NCBI GenBank assembly: GCA_037134895.1
Contig: JBAXLI010000012.1
Coordinates: 1-64,000 of the forward strand
Source: CAIRDP01 sp037134895
GTDB lineage: Bacteria; Bacteroidota; Bacteroidia; Bacteroidales; FEN-979
Reading direction: 5' to 3'
DNA: 64,000 nt
Both the position numbers and the translations under genes were made by a program. Position 1 is the first letter of the stretch. Each line of letters opens with the position of its first letter. Shown one piece after another: positions 56,118 through 64,000 of the stretch. The notes below the pieces were generated by a model. The model searched no databases, was not told the DNA's origin, and was given only the letters and a program-made list of their open reading frames with translations.

Positions 56118-57057
56118 CATCATCTTCTATGGCACTCCTGAGATTGCAAAGGAATCCTTAAAGGCTGTTGTTGACTGCGGATATCAGGTTGTTGCTGTCG
56201 TAACTGCTCCCGACAGGCCTGCAGGCAGGGGGATGAAGATGAGGGCTTCAAAAGTCAAGGAATACGCTCTTGAGCAGGGGTTAAAGGTTCTGCAGCCAGA
56301 AAAACTTTCCGACCCTGTCTTTTTTGAAGAACTAAGGAAGTTCAAACCCGACTTGCAGGTAGTGGTGGCATTCAGGATGATGCCCCGTTCAATTTGGACC
56401 CTTCCTCCCAAGGGGACCTTCAACCTGCATGCTTCCCTTTTACCGCAGTATCGAGGTGCCGCACCGATCAATTGGGCTGTGATCAACGGGGAGGCGGAAA
56501 CCGGGCTTACCACCTTTTTCCTTCGGGATAAGGTTGATACGGGTGATATCATTTTCAGGGAACCTATGTCTATAGGCCCGGATGAGACCGCCGGAGAGCT
56601 CCACGACCGCATGAAAATACAAGGAGCTCAACTTGTCATTAAGACTATCGAAGCCGTTTTTTCAGGAAAGATTAATCCGCAGGACCAGTCACGATTCGCG
56701 AATCACGATTCACCATTGAAGCCCGCTCCCAAGATATATACCGACACCTGCCGGATTGACTGGAACATGCCATCCGCATACATATATAATAAAATAAGGG
56801 GACTGAGCCCTCTGCCAGGCGCATTCACTGAGATTACCTTAAAGGACGGCAGTAAATCTGTGCTGAAGATCTTCAGGGCAGGGATTGAGTTACAAAAGAC
56901 CTCTGAAGAGCCCGGCTCGGTGCTTACCGACGGACGCAGCAGTCTTAGGATATCTGCGCCGGATGGATATGTTAATATATATGAACTGCAGATTGCAGGA
57001 CGTAAACCTATGAAAACAGATGAATTCCTGAGGGGGTTTGGGAAGAATATCGTCTGA
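56080..57057 (+). CDS. fmt: Methionyl-tRNA formyltransferase, with repeat-derived N-terminus and loop
   Basis: 325 residues. It formylates initiator Met-tRNA. The active site lies in FNLHASLLPQYRGAAPINWAVINGEAETGLTTFF (the SLLPxYRG and HxSLLP elements). The canonical start RIIFYGTPEIA begins at residue 13, directly after repeats. The usual initiating Met before it is missing and the only in-frame ATG is 56080; a TAA stop at 56068 closes the frame upstream. A second heptamer insert (56689-56717) replaces a variable loop (QSRFANHDSPLKPAPKI). The C-terminal domain with CRIDWNMPSAYIYNKIRGLSPLPGAF is intact, so the enzyme is probably functional. Confidence 0.95.
   Translation: MHPASHILHPASRIIFYGTPEIAKESLKAVVDCGYQVVAVVTAPDRPAGRGMKMRASKVKEYALEQGLKVLQPEKLSDPVFFEELRKFKPDLQVVVAFRMMPRSIWTLPPKGTFNLHASLLPQYRGAAPINWAVINGEAETGLTTFFLRDKVDTGDIIFREPMSIGPDETAGELHDRMKIQGAQLVIKTIEAVFSGKINPQDQSRFANHDSPLKPAPKIYTDTCRIDWNMPSAYIYNKIRGLSPLPGAFTEITLKDGSKSVLKIFRAGIELQKTSEEPGSVLTDGRSSLRISAPDGYVNIYELQIAGRKPMKTDEFLRGFGKNIV
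56689..56716 (+). repeat. Heptamer insert inside fmt
   Basis: Four 7-bp units TCACGAT, TCGCGAA, TCACGAT, TCACCAT in the coding region of fmt. It falls in the loop between the catalytic domain and the C-terminal domain, and keeps the reading frame open. Confidence 0.8.
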
Positions 57058-57146
57058 AAACCCTGTGAATATTACGTTTCCATGATGGAGTTATTAACAA
57101 AATCTTTGATTTTTCAACATTTTCAATGGTTTTCAATGAAAAAGAC

Positions 57147-57176
57147 TTGACAAATTTCACAGAGACCTTATATTTG
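57147..57176 (+). promoter_or_regulatory. HU gene promoter, TTG-N19-TATATTTG
   Basis: TTG at 57147-57149 and TATATTTG at 57169-57176 are exactly 19 nt apart, a full match to the Bacteroidota consensus. Predicted start near 57182, leader about 37 nt. Confidence 0.85.
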
Positions 57177-57218
57177 CAGGGATTATCAAAATTGAGTATT
57201 AATTTAAAACCTTAAAAA

Positions 57219-57491
57219 ATGAACAAGGCTCAGTTAATCGAAGCAGTTGCAAAGGATGCAAAAATCACCAAGGCAGAAGCAAAAAGGGCTCTGGAGGCTG
57301 TTATCACTTCCACAACCAAAGCTCTTGGTAAAGGTGAAAGAGTTGCTTTAGTTGGATTTGGTTCATTTGCCGTTTCAAAACGTGCTGCCCGTAAAGGCCG
57401 TAACCCACAGAATGGCAAAGAAATCAAGATTCCTGCAAAAAAGGTCGTTAAATTCAAGGCTGGCGCAGAACTTGTAAAGAAAGTTAAGTAA
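57219..57491 (+). CDS. hup: DNA-binding protein HU
   Basis: A 90-residue nucleoid-associated protein that bends DNA. It has the HU/IHF pattern KAQLIEAVAKDAKITKAEAKRALEAVI and ERVALVGFGSFAVSKRAARKGRNPQNGKEIKIPAKKVVKFKAG, with the GFGSF and RNPQ/PA residues of the DNA-binding arms. It is a single gene with its own strong promoter and a terminator at 57516-57545. High expression is expected. Confidence 0.97.
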   Translation: MNKAQLIEAVAKDAKITKAEAKRALEAVITSTTKALGKGERVALVGFGSFAVSKRAARKGRNPQNGKEIKIPAKKVVKFKAGAELVKKVK

Positions 57492-57515
57492 ACAGCTCAA
57501 GCGATTACTTCACGA

Positions 57516-57545
57516 AAAAACCACCTCATCGGGGTGGTTTTTTTA
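57516..57545. terminator. Bidirectional terminator between hup and the TPR-LuxR gene
   Basis: AAAAAACCACC (57516-57526) pairs with GGTGGTTTTTT (57534-57544), loop 7 nt. A- and T-tracts flank it, serving both convergent genes. Confidence 0.9.
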
Positions 57546-57551
57546 TGCTGT

Positions 57552-59378
57552 TTAATATTTGTTGAGATAACCGGTAAGGTTGTCGGCTCGACCAAGGCCA
57601 AGCTTATGCCTCAGCCTGTGGCGGGCTATTTTGATGGTGTTTTCACTTTTTCTGGTCAGTTGTTCAATTTCCTTGGTTGTCAGATTTAGTCTGATAAATG
57701 CACAAAGCTTTATTTCATTAGGGGTAAGTCCGGGATGATCCTTTGTAAGTGAGGTGTAAAATTGCGGGTGGACATCCCTGAAATGAGCGTTGAACTCATC
57801 CCAGAACCTTTCCGAACTTTTACTATTGAAATCATGAAGCAAGGTCCTTAGCGGACTTATATTCTCCTCTGTGGAGGTCTGGATGATAACCTGAAGTTTG
57901 TTTGACATCTCTGTCATTACTTCTTTTCTCTCGGCCAGGTTCATCGATTGAAGGACCAGTTCTTTGTTTTTCAGGTCTACATCCTTTTCAAGACTTACAT
58001 TCTCCAGCTCAAGGTTTATTTTCTGCAGGTTAGTATGCCTGGTTTTGTTACGCTGCAGAAGATAAAGCAGCAGAAGCAGCAGGGAGATCCCGAAAACGAG
58101 AGAAATCGATAAGATGAAGATCATTTTGTTTCTCGCGCTGATGGCTTCTCCCTTTTCGGTTTCTATGCGCTGTTTCTCTTGCTGGTTTTTAAATGAAAAC
58201 TCCAGCTCAGTAAGTACTATTTTCTGTTTGTTACTTAAAAGCCACAGGCTATCTGCAAACCTGTGATGCAGTTTTGAATAGAAAAGTGCACTGTCGATTC
58301 TGCCAGTGATCTCCATTATTTCACTGAGACCTCCAAGGGCATTGGTCTCATATAGAAGAAATGATCCTTGTTTCGAATATTTTATTGCATTCCTGTAATG
58401 GCTTTCAGCTTCACTGTAATTTTTTATTTTCTGAAAGATCTCTCCCATCTGTTCTTCTGTATTCGCCCTCATGTACGCTGTTGACCCATGAAAGGTTTTA
58501 TCCAGAGAGTCGATCATTTTCATCCCGGTATTCACATTAGCAAGAGACTCCTGAAACCTTGATAGCTCAAAATCAATTGCGGAGAGTCCAAGGTGCAAAT
58601 TCGCAAGGCCATAATAGTTTTTTAGCCTTTGCTGAATGGGTATGGCCAGCCTGTAATATGCAAGGGAACTATCGTATTTTTTCAGCCCCAGGTAAGCCCT
58701 CCCAATGTTGACAAGGGAATTGGCATAATAAACCGAATCGTTTTTCTCCCTGTATATGTTACTGGCTTCAATAAAGAGTCTTATACTTTTTTCGTAAACT
58801 CCTGCAGAATTATAAAATGCGGCAATATTATTAAGAAAGTCGGCACGCCATATAATATTGCCGGTTTCCTCTGCAAGCTCTTTTCCCTGCATATAATAGT
58901 TGAGCGCACCAGCATAGTCAGATTGCAAATCACTGATATAACCGAGGCCGTTCAATGTTTTCATCTTCAAAACAGGATCACTGTCCTTGCCAGAGATTTT
59001 CAATGCTCTCAGAAAGTATTTCCTTGCCAGGTTAAGACTGTCACTGCTTAGGTAGTACAACCCTATGGAAACACAATTGTGAAGAATGCCGTCAAGGCTG
59101 TTTGCTTTTTCAGCAAGATTCAAACCGGTCATAGCGGCCTGTAAGGAAGAATCATTGCCGGATCTCAGGTATTCTCGCGACAAATCAGAGTAAAGAACCG
59201 AAAGTTTTGTTGGGTCCCCGCTGTTCTTTAGGATCAGTTGTCTCAGGCTGTCAATGCCAGGTTTTGCCAGCCCTCCTCCGCAGAAAATCAGATTCAGGAT
59301 AAGCAAAACGAAGATTGTTGTTGTTTTCCGGATCAATTTCAGAGAGTTAACGTTATGAAAGTATAATAGATGATTCAA
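57552..59378 (-). CDS. TPR-sensor membrane protein with C-terminal LuxR-type HTH
   Basis: 608 residues. A signal/anchor region (TTTIFVLLILNLIFCGGGLA) precedes about 10 TPR-like helices spanning about 40-400 (for example ALNYYMQGKELAEETGNIIWRADFLNNIAAFYNSAGVYEKSIRLF). A membrane segment MIFILSISLVFGISLLLLLLYLL (about 418-440) is followed by a coiled coil (440-490), and the C-terminal HTH (about 540-608) contains LTPNEIKLCAFIRLNLTTKEIEQLTRKSENTIKIARHRLRHKL. It looks like a one-component transmembrane transcription regulator of the type common in Bacteroidota. It has its own promoter at 59428-59457 and is divergent from the T9SS gene. Confidence 0.88.
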   Translation of the reverse strand: MNHLLYFHNVNSLKLIRKTTTIFVLLILNLIFCGGGLAKPGIDSLRQLILKNSGDPTKLSVLYSDLSREYLRSGNDSSLQAAMTGLNLAEKANSLDGILHNCVSIGLYYLSSDSLNLARKYFLRALKISGKDSDPVLKMKTLNGLGYISDLQSDYAGALNYYMQGKELAEETGNIIWRADFLNNIAAFYNSAGVYEKSIRLFIEASNIYREKNDSVYYANSLVNIGRAYLGLKKYDSSLAYYRLAIPIQQRLKNYYGLANLHLGLSAIDFELSRFQESLANVNTGMKMIDSLDKTFHGSTAYMRANTEEQMGEIFQKIKNYSEAESHYRNAIKYSKQGSFLLYETNALGGLSEIMEITGRIDSALFYSKLHHRFADSLWLLSNKQKIVLTELEFSFKNQQEKQRIETEKGEAISARNKMIFILSISLVFGISLLLLLLYLLQRNKTRHTNLQKINLELENVSLEKDVDLKNKELVLQSMNLAERKEVMTEMSNKLQVIIQTSTEENISPLRTLLHDFNSKSSERFWDEFNAHFRDVHPQFYTSLTKDHPGLTPNEIKLCAFIRLNLTTKEIEQLTRKSENTIKIARHRLRHKLGLGRADNLTGYLNKY

Positions 59379-59427
59379 GAAAAAGAAGTAATGGAACAGA
59401 AATCTGCATCATTTAGATCGACTTTAA

Positions 59428-59457
59428 CAAATGTACACTTTTTGTACCCCCGATCAA
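59428..59457 (-). promoter_or_regulatory. Promoter of the TPR-LuxR gene, TTG-N19-TACATTTG
   Basis: Minus-strand TTG (59457-59455) and TACATTTG (59435-59428) are exactly 19 nt apart. Predicted start near 59421, leader about 43 nt. Confidence 0.75.
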
Positions 59458-59557
59458 CCTCATTATGAAGGTTAAATCCATGTTTATAAGTTATTTTGGC
59501 TTTGAACAGCCGGTTTCCTGATGTAAATTTATAAGCATAAACCTAAACAATACCCTT

Positions 59558-62500
59558 ATGAGAAAGTTAGTCCTTCTTGCGATCCTCCTGCTGAGCGGAG
59601 TCGCAGCCATCAGCCAGAACCTCCTCTTCACTTCCGAGTTCGGAGGGGCGAACTCAAACGGGGCCCTTGTAAAGTACAACCCCTTGACAACCAATTCATC
59701 TGTTTTTAGCAGCCTGGGAGGAAATCCTTTCACGGCAACCAATGAGGTAATAAACGGTGATAATCTCTGGCAATTCCAGAAAGGCGGCCTCACCCTGGGC
59801 ATGGACGGTAAGTATTACGGAGTCTCGTTTCTGCCATCAGGCATTGTAAACCTGGATATGGAGCATAAAACTGACAGGGGGATTTTCTATCGGTTTGACC
59901 CTGTGACCAATAAAACCCAGGTGTTGTATTCATTTACCGGTGCGGGAGAATATAATATGGCTAACATCAATCATACGGCAGCTTATAATGAAAACCTGGC
60001 TGCTCCTACTTTCAGGGTGGTGGAGATGAGCAGCGGGGTGTTTTACGGTATTGCAGTACTTGGCGGATCCAATGACGTGGGCGGGGCCTGGAAATTCGAC
60101 GTCAACACCATGACCTATAGAAAGATAGGGGAATTCAGCAACCAGGTGAATGGGATCGGTTACGATCCTTTGAGCAACCTTGTCCATGGGGACGGCAATA
60201 ATTTATACGGGGTTTTGTCGAAGAGGAATGTCAATATACCGGCCCGGCTGGACCTGGGGGTGCTTTACCGCATCAACACCGTCACAGACCAGCTGGAATT
60301 TGTGGGTGAACTCGACCCTGCGGGTACAAGCCTGATTTTAAATTTCCCAACGGGAGATATTGTTTACAACTCCGTTTCGAATAAAATTTTTGGCACAAAG
60401 CTGAGTTCCTTTCCGAACAACTCGGGCCATGTCGGCGGAGGAGTCTGGTCTTACAACCTGGGAACGAATACCGCCTCTTTTGAATGGAATATAAACTTTT
60501 ATGAAACATCCACCCTCGGATCCCAGTTGGGTGGACTGGCCCAGGGCAATGACGGGAAAATCTATGTGTTTTCGAAAGACGGGGGGGCATATAACTTCGG
60601 GACCATCATTAAATATGATCCCGGATTAAACACCCACGCCAAGGTAGTCGATATCCCAGGCCCTTTATTTACTCATAATTCGGGTTTCCAGGTGGTTGGC
60701 ACCAAAATCTACGGAAGCTGGGAAGATGATTATAATCATCCGTATTTCCAGATGTTCAGTTACGATGTCATGACCGGAATTCTTGACAATTACATCCCGT
60801 TTGCCAATAGCCTGCCAGGGTATAACAAGGAAATACAGTTTTTTATCAATAACAATAAGATCATTGGCCGTATGACCAACGGCGGAACTGCCAATGCTGG
60901 ATCAATCTTCTCCTACGACATTGGAACACAGGCGAGTACAGTTCTTGCCGAAAACAACTCCCTGCAGGGAAGAGGGATTGTGGGCGAATTGACACAATTG
61001 AATGACTCCATATTGCTGGGGTATACCGGTATGGGAGGTTCGCTGCCAAATCAGCCTGGTTTCTCCGCCGATAAACAGCATGAACTTGGAGACCTGGTGC
61101 AGATCAATGCACGGACAGGTGTGGTGACTGTCCTGCCCGATGCTTTTAAACACACGTATTTCCCAGCCTCCTATAACACTGACCAAATCTGCCTGAAATT
61201 CAACCGCCCCCTGCTTGCCTCCAACGGTAAGCTTTACTACAGTTATATACACCTGGGATATGCGGGAAATACTTTTCGTATCTCCTCCTATACCCTGGGA
61301 TCCAATACAAGGGCCGACATAACAGTCCAGAACATTACATTAGCCAATGACTACGAGTCTGTCGGGCTCACCGAAGTCGCAACAGGCAAGGTCCTCAGCT
61401 GTTTCAGGGACAGCATCTATGTTTGGGATATCAACACCAATGCGTTCACGACCAGAAAGTTCTCTCATAATGAGAATACCTATGGATTTTATAAAGGCAA
61501 CTTCCTCAAGGCTTCCAACGGAAAGATCTACGGCACCACCAAGGTGAAAGGGTATGATGTAAATCCTCCTGTGCCAGTGGGCAATGCAGTCATTTTCTCC
61601 CTGGATCCCGTGAACTACAATTTTACCGCTGAATACACCTTCCCGGCAGGCATTAAAAACTGCAATGCGGGGCTGAAGGAATACAACGGAAAGTTATATG
61701 GTTCGACCAATTACGGGGGTACCAACAACAACGGCTACCTCTTCTCCTACACCATTGCCACCAGTACTTTCGCCGTCCTGTACAATTTCAACAAGGACAC
61801 CGACGGGGCAGGTTTTGAAGGAGAGTGGACAGTGTTGAACAATAAGCTCTACGCCACCTCATATACCGGTGGACCCAGCGGTTTCGGAACCCTGGTGGAA
61901 TTCAATCCGGCCACCAATGCCCTGACTGTTCTGAAAAATCTTAGCATGAATGACGGGAGAAGCTTCAGGGGAACACCACTGGTATTCAATGACGTATATT
62001 CTGTAAATGCACCGATCACCACGGCAGGAACAGGTGCGGGTTGCAGCGCAGGTACATTTACCATCCCGGTCACGGTAAACAACTTCAACATGGTGAAAGG
62101 ATTTACCCTCAGGCTCGATTTTGACCCTACCCTGATGGCCTATACAGGCTTTGCCAATATCAACCCCGGGTTAACAGGCTGTACGGTGACAGCCACAAAC
62201 ATCTCCGCTAATGTTACGAAGATCGTGATCGCCTGGCCCGGTACAACAGCTGTCAGCCTGGCAAATTCCAGTAAGTTGGCTGACCTCAAATTTACCCTTA
62301 TCTCAGGCACACCTGCGCTTGCATTCAATAATACAGCCGGCGGCGGAGCTGAATGCCAGTACCTGAATTCAAACGGGGATGTGATGAACGATCTGCCAAG
62401 CAGCACTTACTATATCAATTACACAGGCTCGGGAACCCTGCTTCCCGGGACACCCGGCGCAATCAGCGGTGCGGCTTCAGTATGCCAGGGGCAGAATACA

Positions 62501-63994
62501 GTACCATATACCGTGCCTTCAATAACAAATGCCACGGGTTATTCCTGGTCCTATACAGGAACGGGGGCAACCATAAACGGCACCACCAATTCAGTGACTG
62601 TCAGTTTTGCGGCTAACGCTACTTCCGGCAACCTGAAAGTCCAGGGAACCAACAACTGTGGCAACGGGCCGTTTTCGGCAAACTTCCCTGTAACAGTTAA
62701 CTCATTGCCAGGAGCGGCTGGTGCCATCACCGGCAGCAGCGCAGTATGCCAGGGGCAGAGCGCGGTCATCTATTCGGTTATGCCGGTGGCAGGAGCGCTT
62801 TCTTATGTATGGAGTTACAGCGGTACCGGTGTGACTATCAACCCGGCCGGACCTAATGCCGTCAGCATAAATTTTGCCGCTAACGCCAGCTCGGGGAATT
62901 TAACTGCCTATGCCACCAATTCCTGCGGGAACGGAGCAGTGTCGCCTGCTTTCCCTGTCAATGTCAATACTCCTCCCGTTGCAAACGCAGGGGTGAACCA
63001 GTATATCCCGAACGGGACTTCGACCATTCTGAACGGTTCAGTCACAAGCGGAACCGGTCCGTTTGCCTATCATTGGGAACCTGCAGTGTACCTGGTTAAT
63101 TCCAACGTCCAGAATCCGACCACAGTTGTACTGACGACTTCGACAAACTTTACGCTAACCGTTACCGATGCCATCGGATGCACCGGTAATGACGATGTGT
63201 TCGTAAACGTAAGCGGACCACTTACCCTCACAGCAACAGCCAATCCCGATACCATATGCAACGGGCAGGCTGTACAGCTGAATGCTTTTGCCGGAGGAGG
63301 TACTGCTTCATACACATATGCCTGGACTTCAGTTCCTGCGGGCTTTACAGCCACCATTCCGAATCCTATCGCATATCCCACCGTAAATACCTTGTACACC
63401 GTAACTGTAAATGACGGCAGTTCAACGATCAGTGGTAATGTAGCTGTCACCGTTCAAACTGTTCCACTTATACCCGCGATGCCTTCCGGTCCGGATACAG
63501 TTAACCTCAGCGTGGTCACCTATACTGATTATACCATAGCCCCGGTGAGCGGTGCAAGCAGCTATTCCTGGCTGCTGCTGCCGACCAGTGCAGGTGTGAT
63601 CAGCGGTTACGGAACAACCGGCACCGTCACATGGAACCCGGCTTTCCTGGGCCTGGCCCAGATCAGGGTTGTTGCGCTGAATACCTGCGGTGAGTCGAAC
63701 TATTCGGCAATCAAATACACCTTCGCAGATAACGTAACAGGCATAGCTGAACCCGGGATGTCATCCGCAGTCATTTATCCAAATCCGAATGACGGCTCAT
63801 TTTATATCAGGTCAGAAAAGAAAATCGACAAGGTCATCATCCGCGATATGATCGGCAGGACAATCGACGAGGTGAATTCTCCAGCTGATGGCTATCGCTT
63901 CAATTATACGCAATCAAACGGTACTTATTTTGTGCAGATTTTCGGTAAAGACTCTAACATTATCAGGAAAATTGTAATCCAAAACGGAAAATAG
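59558..63994 (+). CDS. Large secreted T9SS protein with GloVer-like, cohesin-like and PKD-like domains
   Basis: 1478 residues with signal peptide MRKLVLLAILLLSGVAAISQ. The first about 800 residues hold repeats of the GloVer type (for example SEFGGANSNGALVKYNP, SKDGGAYNFGTIIKYDPG, NGGTANAGSIFSYD, TNYGGTNNNGYLFSY), likely a beta-propeller. A cohesin-like domain lies at about 819-950 (TIPVTVNNFNMVKGFTLRLDFDPTLMAYTG). Two PKD-like Ig repeats follow (964-1135, with GAxSGAASVCQGQ and GAITGSSAVCQGQ), then a PKD domain (PPVANAGVNQYIPNG) and further Ig modules. The T9SS sorting domain is at about 1394-1478 (VIYPNPNDGSFYI). Module relatives occur in the gene at 2580-5864. Confidence 0.9.
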   Translation: MRKLVLLAILLLSGVAAISQNLLFTSEFGGANSNGALVKYNPLTTNSSVFSSLGGNPFTATNEVINGDNLWQFQKGGLTLGMDGKYYGVSFLPSGIVNLDMEHKTDRGIFYRFDPVTNKTQVLYSFTGAGEYNMANINHTAAYNENLAAPTFRVVEMSSGVFYGIAVLGGSNDVGGAWKFDVNTMTYRKIGEFSNQVNGIGYDPLSNLVHGDGNNLYGVLSKRNVNIPARLDLGVLYRINTVTDQLEFVGELDPAGTSLILNFPTGDIVYNSVSNKIFGTKLSSFPNNSGHVGGGVWSYNLGTNTASFEWNINFYETSTLGSQLGGLAQGNDGKIYVFSKDGGAYNFGTIIKYDPGLNTHAKVVDIPGPLFTHNSGFQVVGTKIYGSWEDDYNHPYFQMFSYDVMTGILDNYIPFANSLPGYNKEIQFFINNNKIIGRMTNGGTANAGSIFSYDIGTQASTVLAENNSLQGRGIVGELTQLNDSILLGYTGMGGSLPNQPGFSADKQHELGDLVQINARTGVVTVLPDAFKHTYFPASYNTDQICLKFNRPLLASNGKLYYSYIHLGYAGNTFRISSYTLGSNTRADITVQNITLANDYESVGLTEVATGKVLSCFRDSIYVWDINTNAFTTRKFSHNENTYGFYKGNFLKASNGKIYGTTKVKGYDVNPPVPVGNAVIFSLDPVNYNFTAEYTFPAGIKNCNAGLKEYNGKLYGSTNYGGTNNNGYLFSYTIATSTFAVLYNFNKDTDGAGFEGEWTVLNNKLYATSYTGGPSGFGTLVEFNPATNALTVLKNLSMNDGRSFRGTPLVFNDVYSVNAPITTAGTGAGCSAGTFTIPVTVNNFNMVKGFTLRLDFDPTLMAYTGFANINPGLTGCTVTATNISANVTKIVIAWPGTTAVSLANSSKLADLKFTLISGTPALAFNNTAGGGAECQYLNSNGDVMNDLPSSTYYINYTGSGTLLPGTPGAISGAASVCQGQNTVPYTVPSITNATGYSWSYTGTGATINGTTNSVTVSFAANATSGNLKVQGTNNCGNGPFSANFPVTVNSLPGAAGAITGSSAVCQGQSAVIYSVMPVAGALSYVWSYSGTGVTINPAGPNAVSINFAANASSGNLTAYATNSCGNGAVSPAFPVNVNTPPVANAGVNQYIPNGTSTILNGSVTSGTGPFAYHWEPAVYLVNSNVQNPTTVVLTTSTNFTLTVTDAIGCTGNDDVFVNVSGPLTLTATANPDTICNGQAVQLNAFAGGGTASYTYAWTSVPAGFTATIPNPIAYPTVNTLYTVTVNDGSSTISGNVAVTVQTVPLIPAMPSGPDTVNLSVVTYTDYTIAPVSGASSYSWLLLPTSAGVISGYGTTGTVTWNPAFLGLAQIRVVALNTCGESNYSAIKYTFADNVTGIAEPGMSSAVIYPNPNDGSFYIRSEKKIDKVIIRDMIGRTIDEVNSPADGYRFNYTQSNGTYFVQIFGKDSNIIRKIVIQNGK

Positions 63995-64000
63995 CAATTA

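Noticed and set aside
1..64000. tRNA genes, prophage, restriction-modification or toxin-antitoxin loci
   Set aside because: Looked for on both strands by motif; nothing convincing was found.

Overview
The window reads as a chromosomal segment of a Bacteroidota member, most likely from the Bacteroidales side. Support comes from two secreted proteins with type IX secretion (T9SS) C-terminal sorting domains, promoters of the form TTG-N19-TAnnTTTG (four exact matches, many more -7 boxes), A-rich leaders without Shine-Dalgarno sequences, OmpP1/FadL, head-GIN and LpxR/PagL-type envelope proteins, the small ribosomal protein THX, and an archaeal-type prolyl-tRNA synthetase. No rRNA, tRNA, phage or CRISPR locus was seen. 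The only complete mobile element is one IS4-type insertion sequence.

Layout. 1-7.4 kb: amino-acid metabolism (a truncated trans-sulfuration PLP enzyme, thrC, thrH, a second Cys/Met PLP enzyme) around a 1094-residue T9SS protein. 7.4-15.7 kb: gcvP, membrane pyrophosphatase, and the DUF151 nuclease-thyA-folA-lipoprotein run, linking glycine and folate one-carbon metabolism. 15.7-25.2 kb: dnaB with a secreted protein, lpxK with an LpxR-like deacylase, a lone response regulator, then Nif3, zinc-ribbon coiled-coil and TPR genes. 25.2-33.8 kb: FadL-type porin, an aromatic/glycine-rich lipoprotein, proS, head-GIN lipoprotein, PagL-like deacylase, mazG, PAP2 phosphatase, peroxiredoxin. 33.9-38.1 kb: tripartite export operon (adaptor, FtsX/MacB-type permease, TolC-like) with no ATPase gene. 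38.2-48.7 kb: gyrB, wecB, RNase P RNA, a MATE transporter, the IS, a glycosyltransferase and a YfhO protein. 48.8-64 kb: rpmH (53 codons), pepD, a PqqD-like protein, OPT peptide transporter, rsmG, THX, a TrmH-type methylase, TPR protein, fmt, HU, a TPR-LuxR membrane regulator and a 1478-residue T9SS protein.

The most unusual structure is a set of tandem 7-bp repeats at eight places. Units change along an array (AATTACG to AATTACC to AATCACC to AATCCCT) while the 7-bp phase is kept without a slip for up to 16 units. Arrays lie mainly at gene ends and also enter genes: they supply the stop codon of thrC, the C-terminal residues and stop of a glycosyltransferase, the start codon and first residues of fmt, and an internal loop of fmt. 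They resemble the short tandemly repeated repetitive (STRR) heptamers of filamentous cyanobacteria; I know of no description of such a family in this phylum. A second pattern is terminator-like hairpins ending within 0-17 nt of the next start codon (thrC, rsmG, the PqqD-like gene).

All functional calls come from reading translated motifs; no database search was made. Starts are chosen by motif alignment, promoter position and hairpin position, and are approximate where noted.
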